64,000 bases of DNA from Cydia pomonella. Its lineage: Eukaryota; Arthropoda; Insecta; Lepidoptera; Tortricidae. A program made the position numbers and the translations under genes. The DNA is taken from assembly GCF_033807575.1 (NCBI RefSeq), contig NC_084725.1, positions 6,793,001 through 6,857,000 on the forward strand, written 5' to 3'. Shown piece by piece: positions 34,228-45,136 of this stretch; within the stretch, counting starts at the first letter, position 1, and each line of letters starts with the position of its first letter. A model generated the notes under the pieces. It saw only the letters and a program-made list of their open reading frames with translations. It had not been told where the DNA came from and searched no databases.

Positions 34228-34251
34228 TTAAAAAAAAAAAAAGGGGGGAAA
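34228..34251 (+). promoter_or_regulatory. Purine tract, distal PPT candidate
   Basis: Twelve A then GGGGGGAAA, a textbook polypurine tract in composition, but about 80 bp before the 3' LTR instead of touching it. Confidence 0.45.
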
Positions 34252-34281
34252 TTTACCGACTAATCTAGAGGAAATTGAAAT

Positions 34282-34312
34282 TTTTTATGACTTTCTCTGT
34301 AAGTCATAAAAA
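34282..34312 (+). promoter_or_regulatory. Perfect 12-bp hairpin before the 3' LTR
   Basis: TTTTTATGACTT, loop TCTCTGT, AAGTCATAAAAA. It lies between the two purine tracts and 20 bp before the LTR, so it may take part in second-strand priming or RNA structure. Confidence 0.7.
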
Positions 34313-34314
34313 CA

Positions 34315-34332
34315 TTTAAATTTGGGGGCGAT
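34315..34332 (+). promoter_or_regulatory. PPT-like tract next to the 3' LTR
   Basis: TTTAAATTTGGGGGCGAT directly precedes TGTGAC. The GGGGGCGAT ending next to the LTR is a usual PPT position, although the upstream part is not pure purine. Confidence 0.5.
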
Positions 34333-37300
34333 TGTGACTAGCCATATGCCTATTGCGTAATATTAGCCTCGATTTTATATTAAAATACATAGAAAAATAT
34401 CGAAATACCTTGTAAAAACAAGTCCTCTTCATTTGCATTTTTCATTCATAATTTCTCTGCGTATTCTGACAATTACGACTTGAAGGACACGTTTCCGTAT
34501 TTCACCACTTGTGATGACAATTAAATACGTAACATACAGTAAATATTCATTATTTTGGTTTATATCAATGCGCGAAAATAATAAATAATATTAAGACCGC
34601 TAGTTGTTACCTGGTATTAGTTTTCTTTGAAAAGAATATTTGTAGTCTTACATGCATGTAAAATGTATAAGTATTGGTATAAAAAACATTGACTTACTTA
34701 ATAATAAACATAAAATATTTCAATACAGGCGTTATTTTCAGGAAACAAAACTATAATACCTGAAATTAAATAATGGTGTTAGCATATTCATGTTTGACAG
34801 GTTTTGGAACGATCCCTTTTTTATCGATTGTTTTGGTCTACTTAAACTGACTATTAAGCAAATGCTGTCATTGTGAGCGTAAACGACATTGTGTGCGTGA
34901 ACAAGGTAGTGTGCGTAAACGTCATTGAAATTATCTCCGTCTTTCTCTGAGCCGTGTATGCGAAAGAGACACAGTTGATAATTGGCATTAATGTGAACGT
35001 TATTGTATAGGGAGTATGGATTGGTAAATAAGATGTAACTTATGACCTTTCTTCATGAATCGTATGTCGTTACGTGCCGCGAAGCGAACAACCTCTTCTC
35101 TGATTTTGATGCCCTGGTACATCAAAGCTAGAAATACGTCATAAATTGTCGCCAGTCGCTGTTATGTCGCTATTGTGTCGCCATATTGTCGCTAGTCGCC
35201 AATGTATCGCCATTGTGTCGCTATTGTGTCGCTATATTGTCGCCAGTCGCTGTTATGTCGCTATTTTGTCGCCAGTCGCTAATATGTCGCTACTAAAGAG
35301 TATAAAAGGGCCGAAAAGTACGGTAGGTGGGGATTCATTCTTCGACCATCGGACTAGCAGTATCTCTGGCTTTGAGTAAGTCAAGTTTCTCTACTATTCT
35401 TTCTATTTGTTTGTGTTTGCTGGGAATTATCCTGGTGAATTTAAACTTGTAAGATTGTGTCTATGTTTGGCATTGCGGGGACAATGTTGTCGTAATGCTA
35501 AGCTTAGGCTATGGTGGAGATTCTTTACTTTCTTATCTGTGTTACTATATTGTGAGTTTTGTTAGTGAAATCTAATTTTGTTATTTTACTACCTTTCTAT
35601 GAGGTTAGTTTGTTATTTTATAAAGCCAGATCACTGTTTGGACTAACAGTTTGTCCATCTAAGCAGCTTCTCCCTAACGGTGACAAATTGCAGCTGTTTA
35701 GAAGTCTTTTGCTCCAGGTTGAGAGGACTTGGCGTCTCTTCTTTACCAACATAAGAGGCTAGCATACTCTCCCTAGTCTCAAAGTCCAGCTGTTAGATGA
35801 ATGTGAGGGCATCACGTGCGTGCCATTGGGAGTAATCCCTACTCACTGAAGTCTGCAGTAATTGAGGCTAGGTCCCGTATTAAATATATTTATATATTTC
35901 GGTACTCTGGTTCGTGCTTGTGCTGGTTGCAGGGAAAACTTCTGTCGTGATTGATACCAAACACAAACAAAGTCTTAGTCATGGCAGCGTTTCCCATGTG
36001 GCTAGTGCGGGTGTGGGCTAGGATGCCGATGTTTTTATATACATGCTAGGGCGGTCTATTCTCATCCACCGTGCCCACGTGGCGATGAGGAGGGGGCCAA
36101 TCACACAGACACTAGGGTTTGCTATACCTCGGTTTTGTCGGCCGAATGATTACAGCTTAGATTTAGGGATACACTCGTGTATGTTCCAAACCACTAGATC
36201 AATGGTAAGTACGATCTGTGTTCTGGACATACTAGATTAGGGATTAAGGGCAGGAATAGGGTAGAGTCACACACACTGTTATAGGGTCTCTCTTAGGTTT
36301 GGTCTATAAAGTTGATTGGTTGGTGTATATTTCTCTTTTAAAGGTTCTAATGACGTGAAGCTATGGTTTTATATCTTGTACTAATGCTAATATTAAGTGA
36401 AATATTGGTAATGGAGTCTAATTACCTAAATCTTCCAGACTGTTACTTATCATGAGTGGAAAATTGAGGGTTATCTGTGAAATCTTATATCTATTTATTT
36501 TCATTTCTGGGTTTTTTTAGTGTAGAGACGAAGTACTGAGTATTGCAATCAGGTTCTAAGGTATTTATAAATTCAATTCTTAAATATCAAGTTGGGTTTA
36601 GGAACACAGGCTATTCTGGAATTAAGGAATGGTTTGTTTTAGAGACCCTTTGGCAGGCGAGCGCAGTCCATTGGAATCTTTGAGTAGAATAATGCTCACC
36701 TTGATATTTCGATCTCATAAAGTACTATAATGAGCTAAACTTGTACTTCGTTAATACATTTGAAAGGCCTGGGAATTCAGCCTTCCTTTAGCTATGGGGA
36801 TTGGGTAATGGCTTAGTAGCCTTAGTTTTTGGATATGAAAAAAGATAAGTAAATGGTGTCTGACGAATACTTATCGCTTCTCTTCGTCAGCCCCTAGGAT
36901 TGCATAGGTTTCGAAGCGTTGGTCATAGCCCGTCTGGCTAATAAGATAGGAGTAGGTGGCCCGATTGATATTGCTAATCGGAGTAAGAGTCTTCAGACCT
37001 GCATCTAGCATTAGAGGCAGCACGTGTGAATAATTCACACCTCGCTTAGAAGATAATAGGTAATAATATTTCATTTTAAAGGAATTGTGTGTAAATGGGC
37101 TTTACCTAGGAGTGCTGCTTCAATGTTACCCGAAGACTTAATAGGAGTAGCAGGATTTTACCAAAAATATTTTTATATTTATATTATCATATATGCTGCA
37201 ATACTAATTTTATATTATCTTACATGCTGCATTACTTTTCTAACGATTTAATATAAGCATATTTTAAAAAACTTCAAAAATCACATTGACGTTTCTGTAT

Positions 37301-37775
37301 TTGTAACTTAAGGCTACACCCGACATCAACGACTCACGCGTGTGGGCGGAGCCTATACCCTTAACACATTAACCGTGACATTGCTTTAACTTTTAGTTTA
37401 TTATACCTATATTTTCTCTCTACTCATAAGGTGTTTTACTTAATAAAAAGATGGTTTAGAGTAACTTAGTTTTACTGGAGGTGGAATCTTAACATAATAT
37501 CTTTAAATTATTTCCTATTATCATAATAAATTATGTAGTACAGTAAATATCAGTTCCTTTACATTTAGGTAATAAATAATTAGGTAGAATCAAGAGTCCA
37601 AGATTTAGTTGTTACTCATTAAAGAATTAGGGTTCCGCGGTTCACTTCGAGGGGTCCTAACCTTAACTAGACGATCACTAGGCCAAATTATTATTAGGGG
37701 TAAAACTATGGGAGTAGAATTTAAGGGTGGTATCAGCTTAAGGTGAGGTACATTTGGTAGGTAGGGGAAGGTACA
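34333..37775 (+). repeat. 3' LTR, 3,443 bp
   Basis: Copy of 23,449-26,891 at an offset of 10,884. Differences seen by eye: G to A at 36,686, A to T at 37,103, and TT to AA at 37,269-37,270. The TCGCY array (35,147-35,294) and TATA/initiator (35,301-35,340) are intact, so it could also drive transcription into the flank. Confidence 0.9.
35147..35340 (+). promoter_or_regulatory. TCGCY array and core promoter of the 3' LTR
   Basis: Same as in the 5' LTR: fifteen TCGCY motifs, TATAAAAGG at 35,301 and TCATTC at 35,335. It points into the right flank. Confidence 0.55.
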
Positions 37776-38831
37776 ACGATATAATTATAACCCTGTTCGT
37801 ACTTTAATAAAATGTGATCTTCGTATAAAAATCGATTTTTTGTTTATACTATTAGAATCTTTAACTTATTTTAACTTAACTTATAGACACACAGGACATG
37901 TAGACCATTTTAAGTTTATGTTAGAAGAAGCAGTAGCTTAACTGTGAAGGACAAAATTCTAATGTATTGTAGTGTTTCTTCCTGCTTATCATTTGTTAGT
38001 GTTTTCATAATTTTTTTGACATGTGTTTAATTTTATTGAATTTATTTAATAGTTGTAATTTTTTCGATTTTAAATGTTGATGTGTATTTTAATTTTAATT
38101 TGATATTGTTATTTTTTGTGTTATCTATGAATATTTACAGCATGCTAATCCATGCGCCTCGACCGCCCGCTTACTAAATACTGGGTTGGGACTTGGGATA
38201 GTTATTAGCAGAGCTAAGTAGTATGACGAAAACAGAACATATAAAACTACTTCTGCCGAAACTGACGCTACATATATATTTATTTTTGCGTTTAATTTTA
38301 GATATAGATATTTATTACTAACTTTTTCTGAAAGCCTGTAATTAATACTACTATGGATCTCAAATGGTCTGAAATATATCGTTTTTATTTATTATTTAGC
38401 CTGAAATAAAAAAAAATACAAATCCAGTGACATGTGTATGTGTATGTGTATATGCAATAGGATAAATGAATAAATATTCTACAATACACATAATATATGT
38501 CCACATACGTCTGCAAACTGAAGCAAACCTTTAACTTTTGTGCAGTAAAATGTTACAGAACACATTCAAATTACTCTTTCCAAAAGATCATAATTATCTA
38601 CATAAACCACAGCAGTTAAAACCTTTCGTAGTTGGATAACCTTCGGGACGGTGGGCGGTTCTTTCGTTTAGCAAATTATAATTAAAGTGATTTACTAACG
38701 ACGTAAATAACACGTCGAAATTTAAATATGGCCGTGCGGCCGATGATCTCGCCGGCGCTAATTTTTGTATTGTGTTTCTGGTCCTTGTAAAACGCTGTTT
38801 CACCATTGAAAAATGAAATACATCCCATTTT
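37776..38831. other. Right flank of the LTR element, no gene
   Basis: AT-rich with no supported gene; ATAATT occurs 5 bp after the LTR end. A 70-codon minus-strand frame at 38,594-38,806 has no motif. Confidence 0.45.
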
Positions 38832-39110
38832 TAGGGTTCCGTACCCAAAGGGACCCTATTACTAAGACTTCGCTGTCCGTCCGTCTGTCTGTCAGCAGGG
38901 TGTATCTCATGAACCGTGATAGTTAGACAGTAGAAATTTTGACAAATGATGTACTTCTGTTGACGCTATAACAACAAATACTAAAAAATAGAATAAAATA
39001 AATATTTAAGGTGGCTCTCATACAACAGACATGTTTTTTTTTGCCTTTTTTATAGATAATGGTACGGAACCCTTCGTGCACGAATCCGCCTTGCACTTGG
39101 CCGGCTTTTT
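38832..39110 (+). repeat. GGGTTCCGTAC repeat, full copy
   Basis: It opens AGGGTTCCGTACCCAAAGGG, includes GTCCGTCCGTCTGTCTGTC and ends TACGGAACCCTTCGTGC ... ACTTGGCCGGCTTTTT. GGGTTCCGTACC and GGTACGGAACCC are inverted, near the two ends. This is a common lepidopteran family. Confidence 0.75.
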
Positions 39111-39119
39111 AACAAAATG

Positions 39120-39230
39120 TGATTTTCAAATCCATACTTATATTATAAATGCGAAAGTGTGTATGTCTGTCTGTTACCTCTTCACGCTTAAACCGCTGTT
39201 TGTAATAGTTACCTAAATTTTTGGAGGTAT
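39120..39230 (+). repeat. AAATGCGAAAGTGTGT dispersed repeat
   Basis: TATTATAAATGCGAAAGTGT followed by GTCTGTCTGTTAC...CACGCTTAAACC; a related copy is near 46,120 (TTATTAATGCGAAAGTAACT). A common insect repeat start. Confidence 0.5.
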
Positions 39231-39833
39231 TGATATTAGAGAGAGATGACAGCCCCGTCTTAAGGTACCGTTGGTTTAGAAGGCGGAGTTTTTGAAAGAT
39301 CGTACTTATCGCTTTTTTAGGTCACAATACGATTGGCAAAAATTGCGATGATTTTCTCTAGTGATTATCGAATCGCATCATGATTTTTTGACTTTCGCTC
39401 GATGAAAAAAAATCACGAACACAGGTCTTAAACGCACAAAAGCTAAAAATATGAAAATTGCTTCTAAAAGTGCGCAATTTTATTTATGAGGGAATGCATC
39501 AATAAAAAAAAATTGTTAAAAATTACACCAAATTAAAATTCAAAAACATGATATCCGTGGTCCCAAGCACGCACATCCATCTCACTCAAGCTCAGCGAGA
39601 GTGAGAGCAGAACCAATCAGAGCAAAGTCCGAGAACAGGACGCAGCTGCCTAGTAGAGTGGCGGAATAATAGGATACAAGCAAACGCACATCTTTACGCT
39701 TCTGGGGGCCTACCGCGAAAATTGCGGGAATCTTTCTCTTTTATTCTCACTAAGACGTAATTAGAGTGACAGGAAAAATCGTAGTTGACGAACTTAGTTG
39801 CGAATCATTCCTATACCCCTTTATATATATATA
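39231..39833. other. Repeat-derived intergenic sequence
   Basis: 39,540-39,625 (GCACGCACATCCATCTCACTC) resembles, reversed, a stretch near 61,830-61,915. 39,705-39,790 is a fragment of the MITE at 5623-5733. No gene. Confidence 0.45.
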
Positions 39834-39952
39834 TTTTTTTATACCACGACGGTGACAAACAAGCATACGGCCCGCCTGATGGTAAGCAGTCACCGCAGCC
39901 TATGGACGCCTGCAACTCCAGAGGTGTTACATGCCCGTTGCCGACCCTTTAA
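39834..39952 (-). repeat. LINE 3'-end family copy, reversed
   Basis: ATACCACGACGGTGACAAAC ... GTTACATGCCCGTTGCCGAC, very close to the copy at 8701-8814; T-rich left edge corresponds to the A tail. Confidence 0.75.
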
Positions 39953-39974
39953 CTTAATAATAATTAACTTTTAA

Positions 39975-40437
39975 TTAACTTTTCCTTCCGAAATGCTAGG
40001 GTTCCCATGATATAATATTACGGTACAATAATATGTATGTAAACGACACTATTATTCAGTGCATAGTAACTCAGATTTAATTCTGGAGGAAAAAAATTAC
40101 CACTACTTTTGAGGTTATAAAATTTCTAACTTTCATTCATGGGACATTTAAGAGAAAATTTGGAGTATTTTTGATATCTCACCGACACCTGTAAAATGTC
40201 TACCGCTTTACGCTTTAAAAGTTGAATGTCCAATTCGTCCTTTATGTTTTCCATATATTCAATGAAAGCTACAATTAGTTTCAGTATTATTAACCAATTA
40301 AAACTGTGTTTTTTTGCTCCAGTCATGGGATGTATGGCGCCATTCATTTTCAAACTAACAAATATCAACAAAAAATCAAACTTAAGTAGCTCTTTAGCTC
40401 TTGTTTATGGTAAAATGTTGTCAGCGATTAAAAACTG
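39975..40437 (-). pseudogene. Copy 2 of the coding-like MNGAIHPMTG repeat (left arm)
   Basis: On the minus strand an 81-codon frame (40,371-40,126) reads MLIFVSLKMNGAIHPMTGAK ... and later DELDIQLLKRKAVDILQVSV. It matches copy 1 (20 kb) residue for residue over most of its length and pairs as an inverted repeat with 40,491-40,680. The outer part, 39,975-40,125, is also found at 51,050-51,200. I do not recognise the protein. Phenylalanine- and isoleucine-rich runs suggest decay or untranslated origin. The shared reading frame is notable, but because the copies are similar DNA it does not prove selection. Confidence 0.45.
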
Positions 40438-40818
40438 ATGGTAAATACTTGTTTTACAGGATTTGTCCATACCATCCCATTACTGGTGCCACTTTTTACC
40501 ACTGGCAACATTTTACCATTAACAAGAGCCAAAGAGCTTAAGTTTAATTTTTCATTGATATTTGTTAGTTTGAAAATGAATGGCGCCATACATCCGATCA
40601 CTGGAGCAAAATACCACAGTTTTAATTTGTTATTAATATTGAAACCAATTTCAGTAGCCCACAGTTTCTCAGAACACGTGTTTTTGGCATATTTTAAAGA
40701 ACTGGCAGAAACTAAAAAGTCTTCAACATTGTGGGCATTGTACTCCATGCTTAAGGCCACAATGCAGGTGAAGCATAATATAAACATTAACGATAATATA
40801 AACATAATACAAATATAA
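40438..40818 (+). pseudogene. Copy 3 of the coding-like repeat (right arm), 126 codons
   Basis: Plus-strand frame containing FTTGNILPLTRAKELKFNFS, then LIFVSLKMNGAIHPITGAKY, then HSFSEHVFLAYFKELAETKK. The first two thirds mirror the left arm. The last third (after residue 72) is not in the other copies. No conserved domain recognised. Confidence 0.4.
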
Positions 40819-40917
40819 ATGTATATAATATCTGTTTTCTATTAAAACTGAGTTAAAATATAGCGAAATAGTAATATACACACGTTAGTTTTAGTTTTTG
40901 TCTTGTTTCATTGCTTT

Positions 40918-41030
40918 TTTGAGAAAAGCACCTCGGCGGGAAATATGGGGTTGCCCGCCTCAGACCTATCCGTCTTCAGCCGGCAACCCCTTTCGTCCCG
41001 GCCTCTGTAGTAATGTACTATTTATTTTGA
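40918..41030. repeat. GC-richer dispersed repeat fragment
   Basis: CACCTCGGCGGGAAATATGG then GGTTGCCCGCCTCAGACC and CCGGCAACCCCTTTCGTC; GGGTTGCC and GGCAACCC are inverted. Confidence 0.4.
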
Positions 41031-41309
41031 CGAACTCCACTGCATCGGGACTAGTAAACGAATACTAACTTGATAGACGAGCTATGTGTAATATCATTAT
41101 CTTAGTTATATTTACCTCCCCCTGGGTACCACGTTCCTAGCATTTTTGTTTCATGAGACAAATTTATTGCTGAAGACAAAAAATCTGTAACAGAATGTTT
41201 ACTATGTCCTTCGGCCATTGTTTTTAACGGAAAGAAAATATGCCTTTTGGGAAAATATTTAAGATTTAAATATGCGAAAGGTGGAATAAAAAAATACGGG
41301 ATAATTAAA

Positions 41310-41434
41310 TGTGGCTTTCCATACAGAAGGGTCCTTATTCTTCAAGTGCAATAAGGACCTTTATATCTGAAATTCAAGCAGAAATTCTAATAGCCACATG
41401 AAGCATTAGGACCCTTTTCTGATGGAAAGCCACA
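41310..41434. mobile_element. MITE with TGTGGCTTTCCAT termini
   Basis: TGTGGCTTTCCATACAGAAG GGTCCTTA is inverted at TAGGACCCTTTTCTGATGG AAAGCCACA. 125 bp, non-coding. Confidence 0.85.
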
Positions 41435-41464
41435 AATAACAGCGTCGTAATTTGGTGAATTTTA

Positions 41465-41725
41465 TTTTCATGTTTTTTCTTCCTAGCGTTTATCCCAGTG
41501 TATTGCCACGCCTCATGGGAACCTGGGGTCCGCTTGGCAACTAATTCCGAGGATTGGCGTAGGTATTAGTTTTCACGAAAGAACCTTCCAACCCAGAGGG
41601 GAAACTAGGCCTTATTGGGATTAGTCCAGTTCCCTCACGATTTATTCTTATTATTCTTGAGATTAGTTGCCATGCGGATCCCAGGCTCCCATTAGCCGTG
41701 GCATAATGCTGGGACAACTCGAGGA
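41465..41725. repeat. Lepidopteran dispersed repeat (CTCATGGGAACCTGGGGTCC)
   Basis: It contains TTGCCACGCCTCATGGGAAC, CTGGGGTCCGCTTGGCAAC and CCTTATTGGGATTAGTCCAG. Its right end (GGATCCCAGGCTCCCATTAG CCGTGGC) is an inverted match of its left part, so it may be a fold-back or two opposed copies. Confidence 0.6.
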
Positions 41726-42159
41726 AGAAGAGCTTTTATAGGTCATAGTAAGCGGTTTATCACTATAAGCAAAGTCATCCGACTTTGTTACAAAGAATTT
41801 TATATGAAAACCAAACTTCGTACAGTAATTACGTAAGCGGTTGGCAGAGTCATAGTAAACAGATTCCACTGTAAATTCATATGTTAAACGTAATTGGTGT
41901 AAGTACCGATAACATCAAATAAACTGAATGTTTGTATCACCCGTTGAATGAGTGCTTGAGCTCAAAATGGGGGTCCCTTCGACTACGGAGACCTCAAAAA
42001 GGGCCACACTCAATTATAGCGGACCACCCACACATTTATTAGTAAACTAAACTAGTACTGCCCACTGGGTACAGACAAAGGCAAAAGTCGTTTAAAATTA
42101 TAATTATAAATTAAAGTGCAGTAGGTTTAGTTAGCAGAGTTGTTGAAAAATCATAGCTC

Positions 42160-42345
42160 TTTTAAGGTAAAGATAAAAATAGTTTATTATTCAAGTAGAC
42201 ATATTACAATGCGCTTATAAACGTCAAATAAAGCTACAACGGCTCTAACCCCACATCTCGGACCCGAGATTTAAATATCCCTTCAATTGGAGGAGGGTAT
42301 CGCAATATTTACCGGCAAACTCGGCGGGACACATCTTTTCAAAAC
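42160..42345 (-). repeat. LINE-like 3'-end fragment, probably reversed
   Basis: CAATAAAGCTACAACGG-type sequence (AAATAAAGCTACAACGGCTC) with CCCGAGATTTAAATATCCC. A related piece is at 57,985-58,060 (AAGCTACGCCGGCTCTAACC). Strand is tentative. Confidence 0.4.
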
Positions 42346-42566
42346 ATTACATCTTATAATTAACATGCATTAAATAAGAAAAAATAATAATTTAAATTAC
42401 TATAAAAGTCATGCAATTACATACAGTAGCTACTTTATAGAAATTTGATTTAAAAATATATATGTACCTACTTCAAACACAATACGCTTACCATTTTAAT
42501 TCAAAGATTCAAAGAATTAGCAATCTTAAGGCCTTTTTCTAGTAACTTTATCGATTTGAAACCTGA

Positions 42567-42742
42567 ACCCCTAGTGTAAATTTTTTCGATAGCATAACGT
42601 GACGTACGCGTTTGTGTTAAGTCTCATTTTGTATGGGATTTAGAAACAGCGTGCCCAGCGGGACGTTTTGGAAACTCAAAATCCCATACAAAATGAGGCT
42701 AAACGCAAACGTGTACGTTACGCAATAAATTTACACTAGGGG
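42567..42742. mobile_element. MITE with ACCCCTAGTGTAAATTT termini, copy 1
   Basis: ACCCCTAGTGTAAATTTTTT ... ACGTACGCGTTTGTGTTAAG and the inverse TAAATTTACACTAGGGGT close a near-complete palindrome of about 176 bp. Its central segment is reversed relative to copy 2 at 48,039-48,222. Confidence 0.8.
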
Positions 42743-43549
42743 TACTGATTTCTTGATTTTTGGTCGATAAGAGAAAGAGTCGAGTCTCGAACATGGGTCT
42801 AAAATGCACCTTAATTTTTTTTTTAATTTTTGCACAAAAGCTAAAATTATGAAAGCTTCTAAAAATGCGCAATTTTTTTTTTTCACCGAACTCATCAATT
42901 AGATACTTTCAATTACGGGTTCGATTGTACCCTTGATCGTACAATGCGGTAGCATCGGCCACTAATCAAAAGCTAGCGGTGCACAGAATAGCCTCCTCGG
43001 GCCTTTAGTGTTTATTATGTCCGGACAACCGCGCAAATTGTCAGCCCCAAACGGGACCTGTTGCGGACCTTTTACAGTACAATGGTAACTGTTTTACATC
43101 TACGCGGGCGATTCCTGAAAATGTCACTAAGTCAGCTCATGGCTCACGTATGTTTAGGATTTTTTTTTTTTATAGAATAAGTATTCGTCCTTAAAATCAC
43201 ACATAAGTCATTAGTGCTAAATATGTCATAATTTTCCATTACCCTATTTCTGTAGCTAAAAACCTACAGGCTATATGCTTATACGTTACCGTTTTAGTGA
43301 ATACACGTTTTCCCTAGTTAAAACTAGTTTTCCGTATCGGCTCACATCAGTGAAAAAGCCTCGGTGAAAAACTAGTTATAACGGGGATTTTTCAGTCACT
43401 AGTTTTCGCAAAGTGACTTGGTGAAAAGCAGTTTTAACTAAAATTAATTTTGAATTTAAATTTAAATTTAATTTTTTTTTAAATAAAGCAGCTGCAGCTG
43501 CTGCAGTAGTAACGCTAACCTTTACTTATAACTATTAAAACAATATATA

Positions 43550-43860
43550 GAAACCCCTCACGCTATATGCCAAGTAATCCATTTTATGTCAAAAATACCC
43601 TTCATCATTTTGGAAAAGAGCTTATACTCTTCAAATTGCTGGATCGATTTCTATCAAACATAGCTAAGAACCACCGCAAGGAAACTCGCTTTCGCGTAAA
43701 AAAACCGCATCGATATCGGTCCATCCATTGGATAGCTACGATGCCAGAGACAGACATTGGCGTCAAGCATATAACACCCCTGTTATTGCGTCAGGGGTTA
43801 AAAAGAGAGAAGAGCGTGCTTCCCTACTTTGTTAGCTAATATTTTGGTCTAACTAAATAA
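43550..43860. repeat. Dispersed repeat with a 90-codon chance frame
   Basis: AATTGCTGGATCGATTTCTA, CATAGCTAAGAACCACCGC and GACAGACATTGGCGTCAAGC ATATAACACCCC match the layout of a short repeat widespread in Lepidoptera. The frame at 43,567-43,839 has no domain and is probably incidental. Confidence 0.55.
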
Positions 43861-43863
43861 TTA

Positions 43864-44115
43864 CACGTTAGACCGGGCCGGGTCCGGTCCGGAGTTTCCG
43901 GTGCTTACTTTTCAGGGATTTGCCACACTGGATGCGTTCTGGGGTCTGCGGTTAGGTCATTACATACATTTCAATTTGACCTGACCTGACCGCAGACCGC
44001 AGGACGCATCCAGTGTGGCAAATCCTTCAATGACAGATGACCGGTGATCACTGGTACTTTCCACAGAAAACGAAGCGCCAGAAGCTCTGGCCCGGACCCG
44101 GCCCGGTCTAACGTG
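43864..44115. mobile_element. Fold-back MITE with CACGTTAGACCGGG termini
   Basis: CACGTTAGACCGGGCCGGGT and ACCCGGCCCGGTCTAACGTG are exact inverse ends. Inside, GGATTTGCCACACTGGATGC and its inverse form another pair. It lies at the 5' edge of the LINE fragment that follows. Confidence 0.85.
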
Positions 44116-44465
44116 AGAGATCCTTAACGTGGAAGTGTGCAGCTAATGTTTTCAAGGCCTACTGTCAGACGTTCTACACGTGTAGTCTGTGGGTGAGATT
44201 TACACAGAGAGCCTTCAACGCCATTCGCGTGCAATACAACAACATCCTCAGAATGTTGTTGGGGCTGCCGAGACATTGCAGTGCATCCCGTATGTTTGCA
44301 GAGACGCGTACAGATGACTTTTTCGCCATCAGGCGAAAAAGAGTTGGATCACTGCTAAAACGTATGCGGGGCAGCAGCAACGACCTTCTGAGAGAGTTGG
44401 CGCAGCGCCTTGACCTTCCTCTAACTCGCTATTGGGTTGAAGTGGTGATTGGCAGGGCCAAATAG
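44112..44465 (+). pseudogene. C-terminal fragment of a LINE reverse transcriptase
   Basis: A 117-codon open frame without a proper start reads FKAYCQTFYTCSLWVRFTQR, then AFNAIRVQYNNILRMLLGLP, then RHCSASRMFAETRTDDFFAI. I recognise this as the end of a lepidopteran LINE ORF2, where KAYC--FY---LW and YNN--R-L-GLPR-CSAS-MF are conserved. The catalytic part is missing, cut off by the MITE at 43,864-44,115. The 3' region to about 44,640 is AT-rich and ends in a TTTATT run. Confidence 0.8.
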
Positions 44466-45136
44466 AGCAGATTGTTTGCCTTGCTTGCCCCTCTCAATTG
44501 AAAAAAATACTATATCGTGTTATATATTTAGTTTTATTTTTTTTCTATTATTCAACTAACATAGTTATTACCTAAGATCATCTCTGTAACTAACTAACTA
44601 TGAATCAACTTGGTCTGATATAAATGATTTTATTTATTTATTTATTAATGACGAATTTGTCAATACCCGGCAATCCATCGTTGCTATTTGAAAACTCCAG
44701 CTATCACCGAACAATGATCTCTGCGGGCACACTTACTATTTGGTGAAATCATCATAAATTTGATGGAAGCCAGTTTTTAAAAGAAAAAGTATGGCGTCGT
44801 CGTGATAAATCAGCTGTTAAATTTTCTTTTCTTTAAATTAACAATATCTTAAACATTCAATCAATCTTTGATTTGGTAGTAGCAAACAAATGTCTATGCA
44901 GAGGTCAGCTATTACTGCAGCTTACTGTACATGTATGCACTTAAAACCTGATTTGAAAGTCGGCGCTCTTTCGAACACCTTTTAAGTGCTCATAACCTTA
45001 AGTATCATAACTCAGGGCAACATGGCGGCGAGCTAAGCAAAGCATCGATACATTATAGCTATCTAGATTTCTACCGGTTTACGTGAGTGGGAATCGTTGT
45101 GAATCGTTTCACCTTCGATGCCTAGAAATACATCTA

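Larger units (their letters stand above)
23449..37775 (+). mobile_element. 14.3-kb non-coding LTR retrotransposon (LARD-like)
   Basis: Two direct repeats of 3,443 bp flank a 7,441-bp interior. The repeats start TG and end CA, differ at about four positions by eye and have no length difference. A TGG-containing PBS-like site follows the left repeat and a purine-rich tract precedes the right one, so this is an LTR element in plus orientation. The interior has no frame above about 76 codons on either strand and no gag, protease, reverse transcriptase, RNase H or integrase motif. Movement would therefore need proteins from another element. Size and lack of coding fit the LARD class first described in plants; examples in animals are unusual. 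No clean target duplication is visible (ATAAT before, ACGAT after). Confidence 0.88.

Noticed and set aside
23449..37775. Segmental duplication or assembly artefact
   Set aside because: TG...CA ends, PBS-like and PPT-like sequences exactly at the inner LTR borders, and an ordered promoter favour an LTR element; artefact still cannot be excluded without reads.
23449..37775. Endogenous retrovirus with envelope gene
   Set aside because: No gag, pol or env motif or long frame in the interior.
43567..43839. 90-codon plus-strand frame as a host gene
   Set aside because: It lies on a known-looking dispersed repeat and has no domain.
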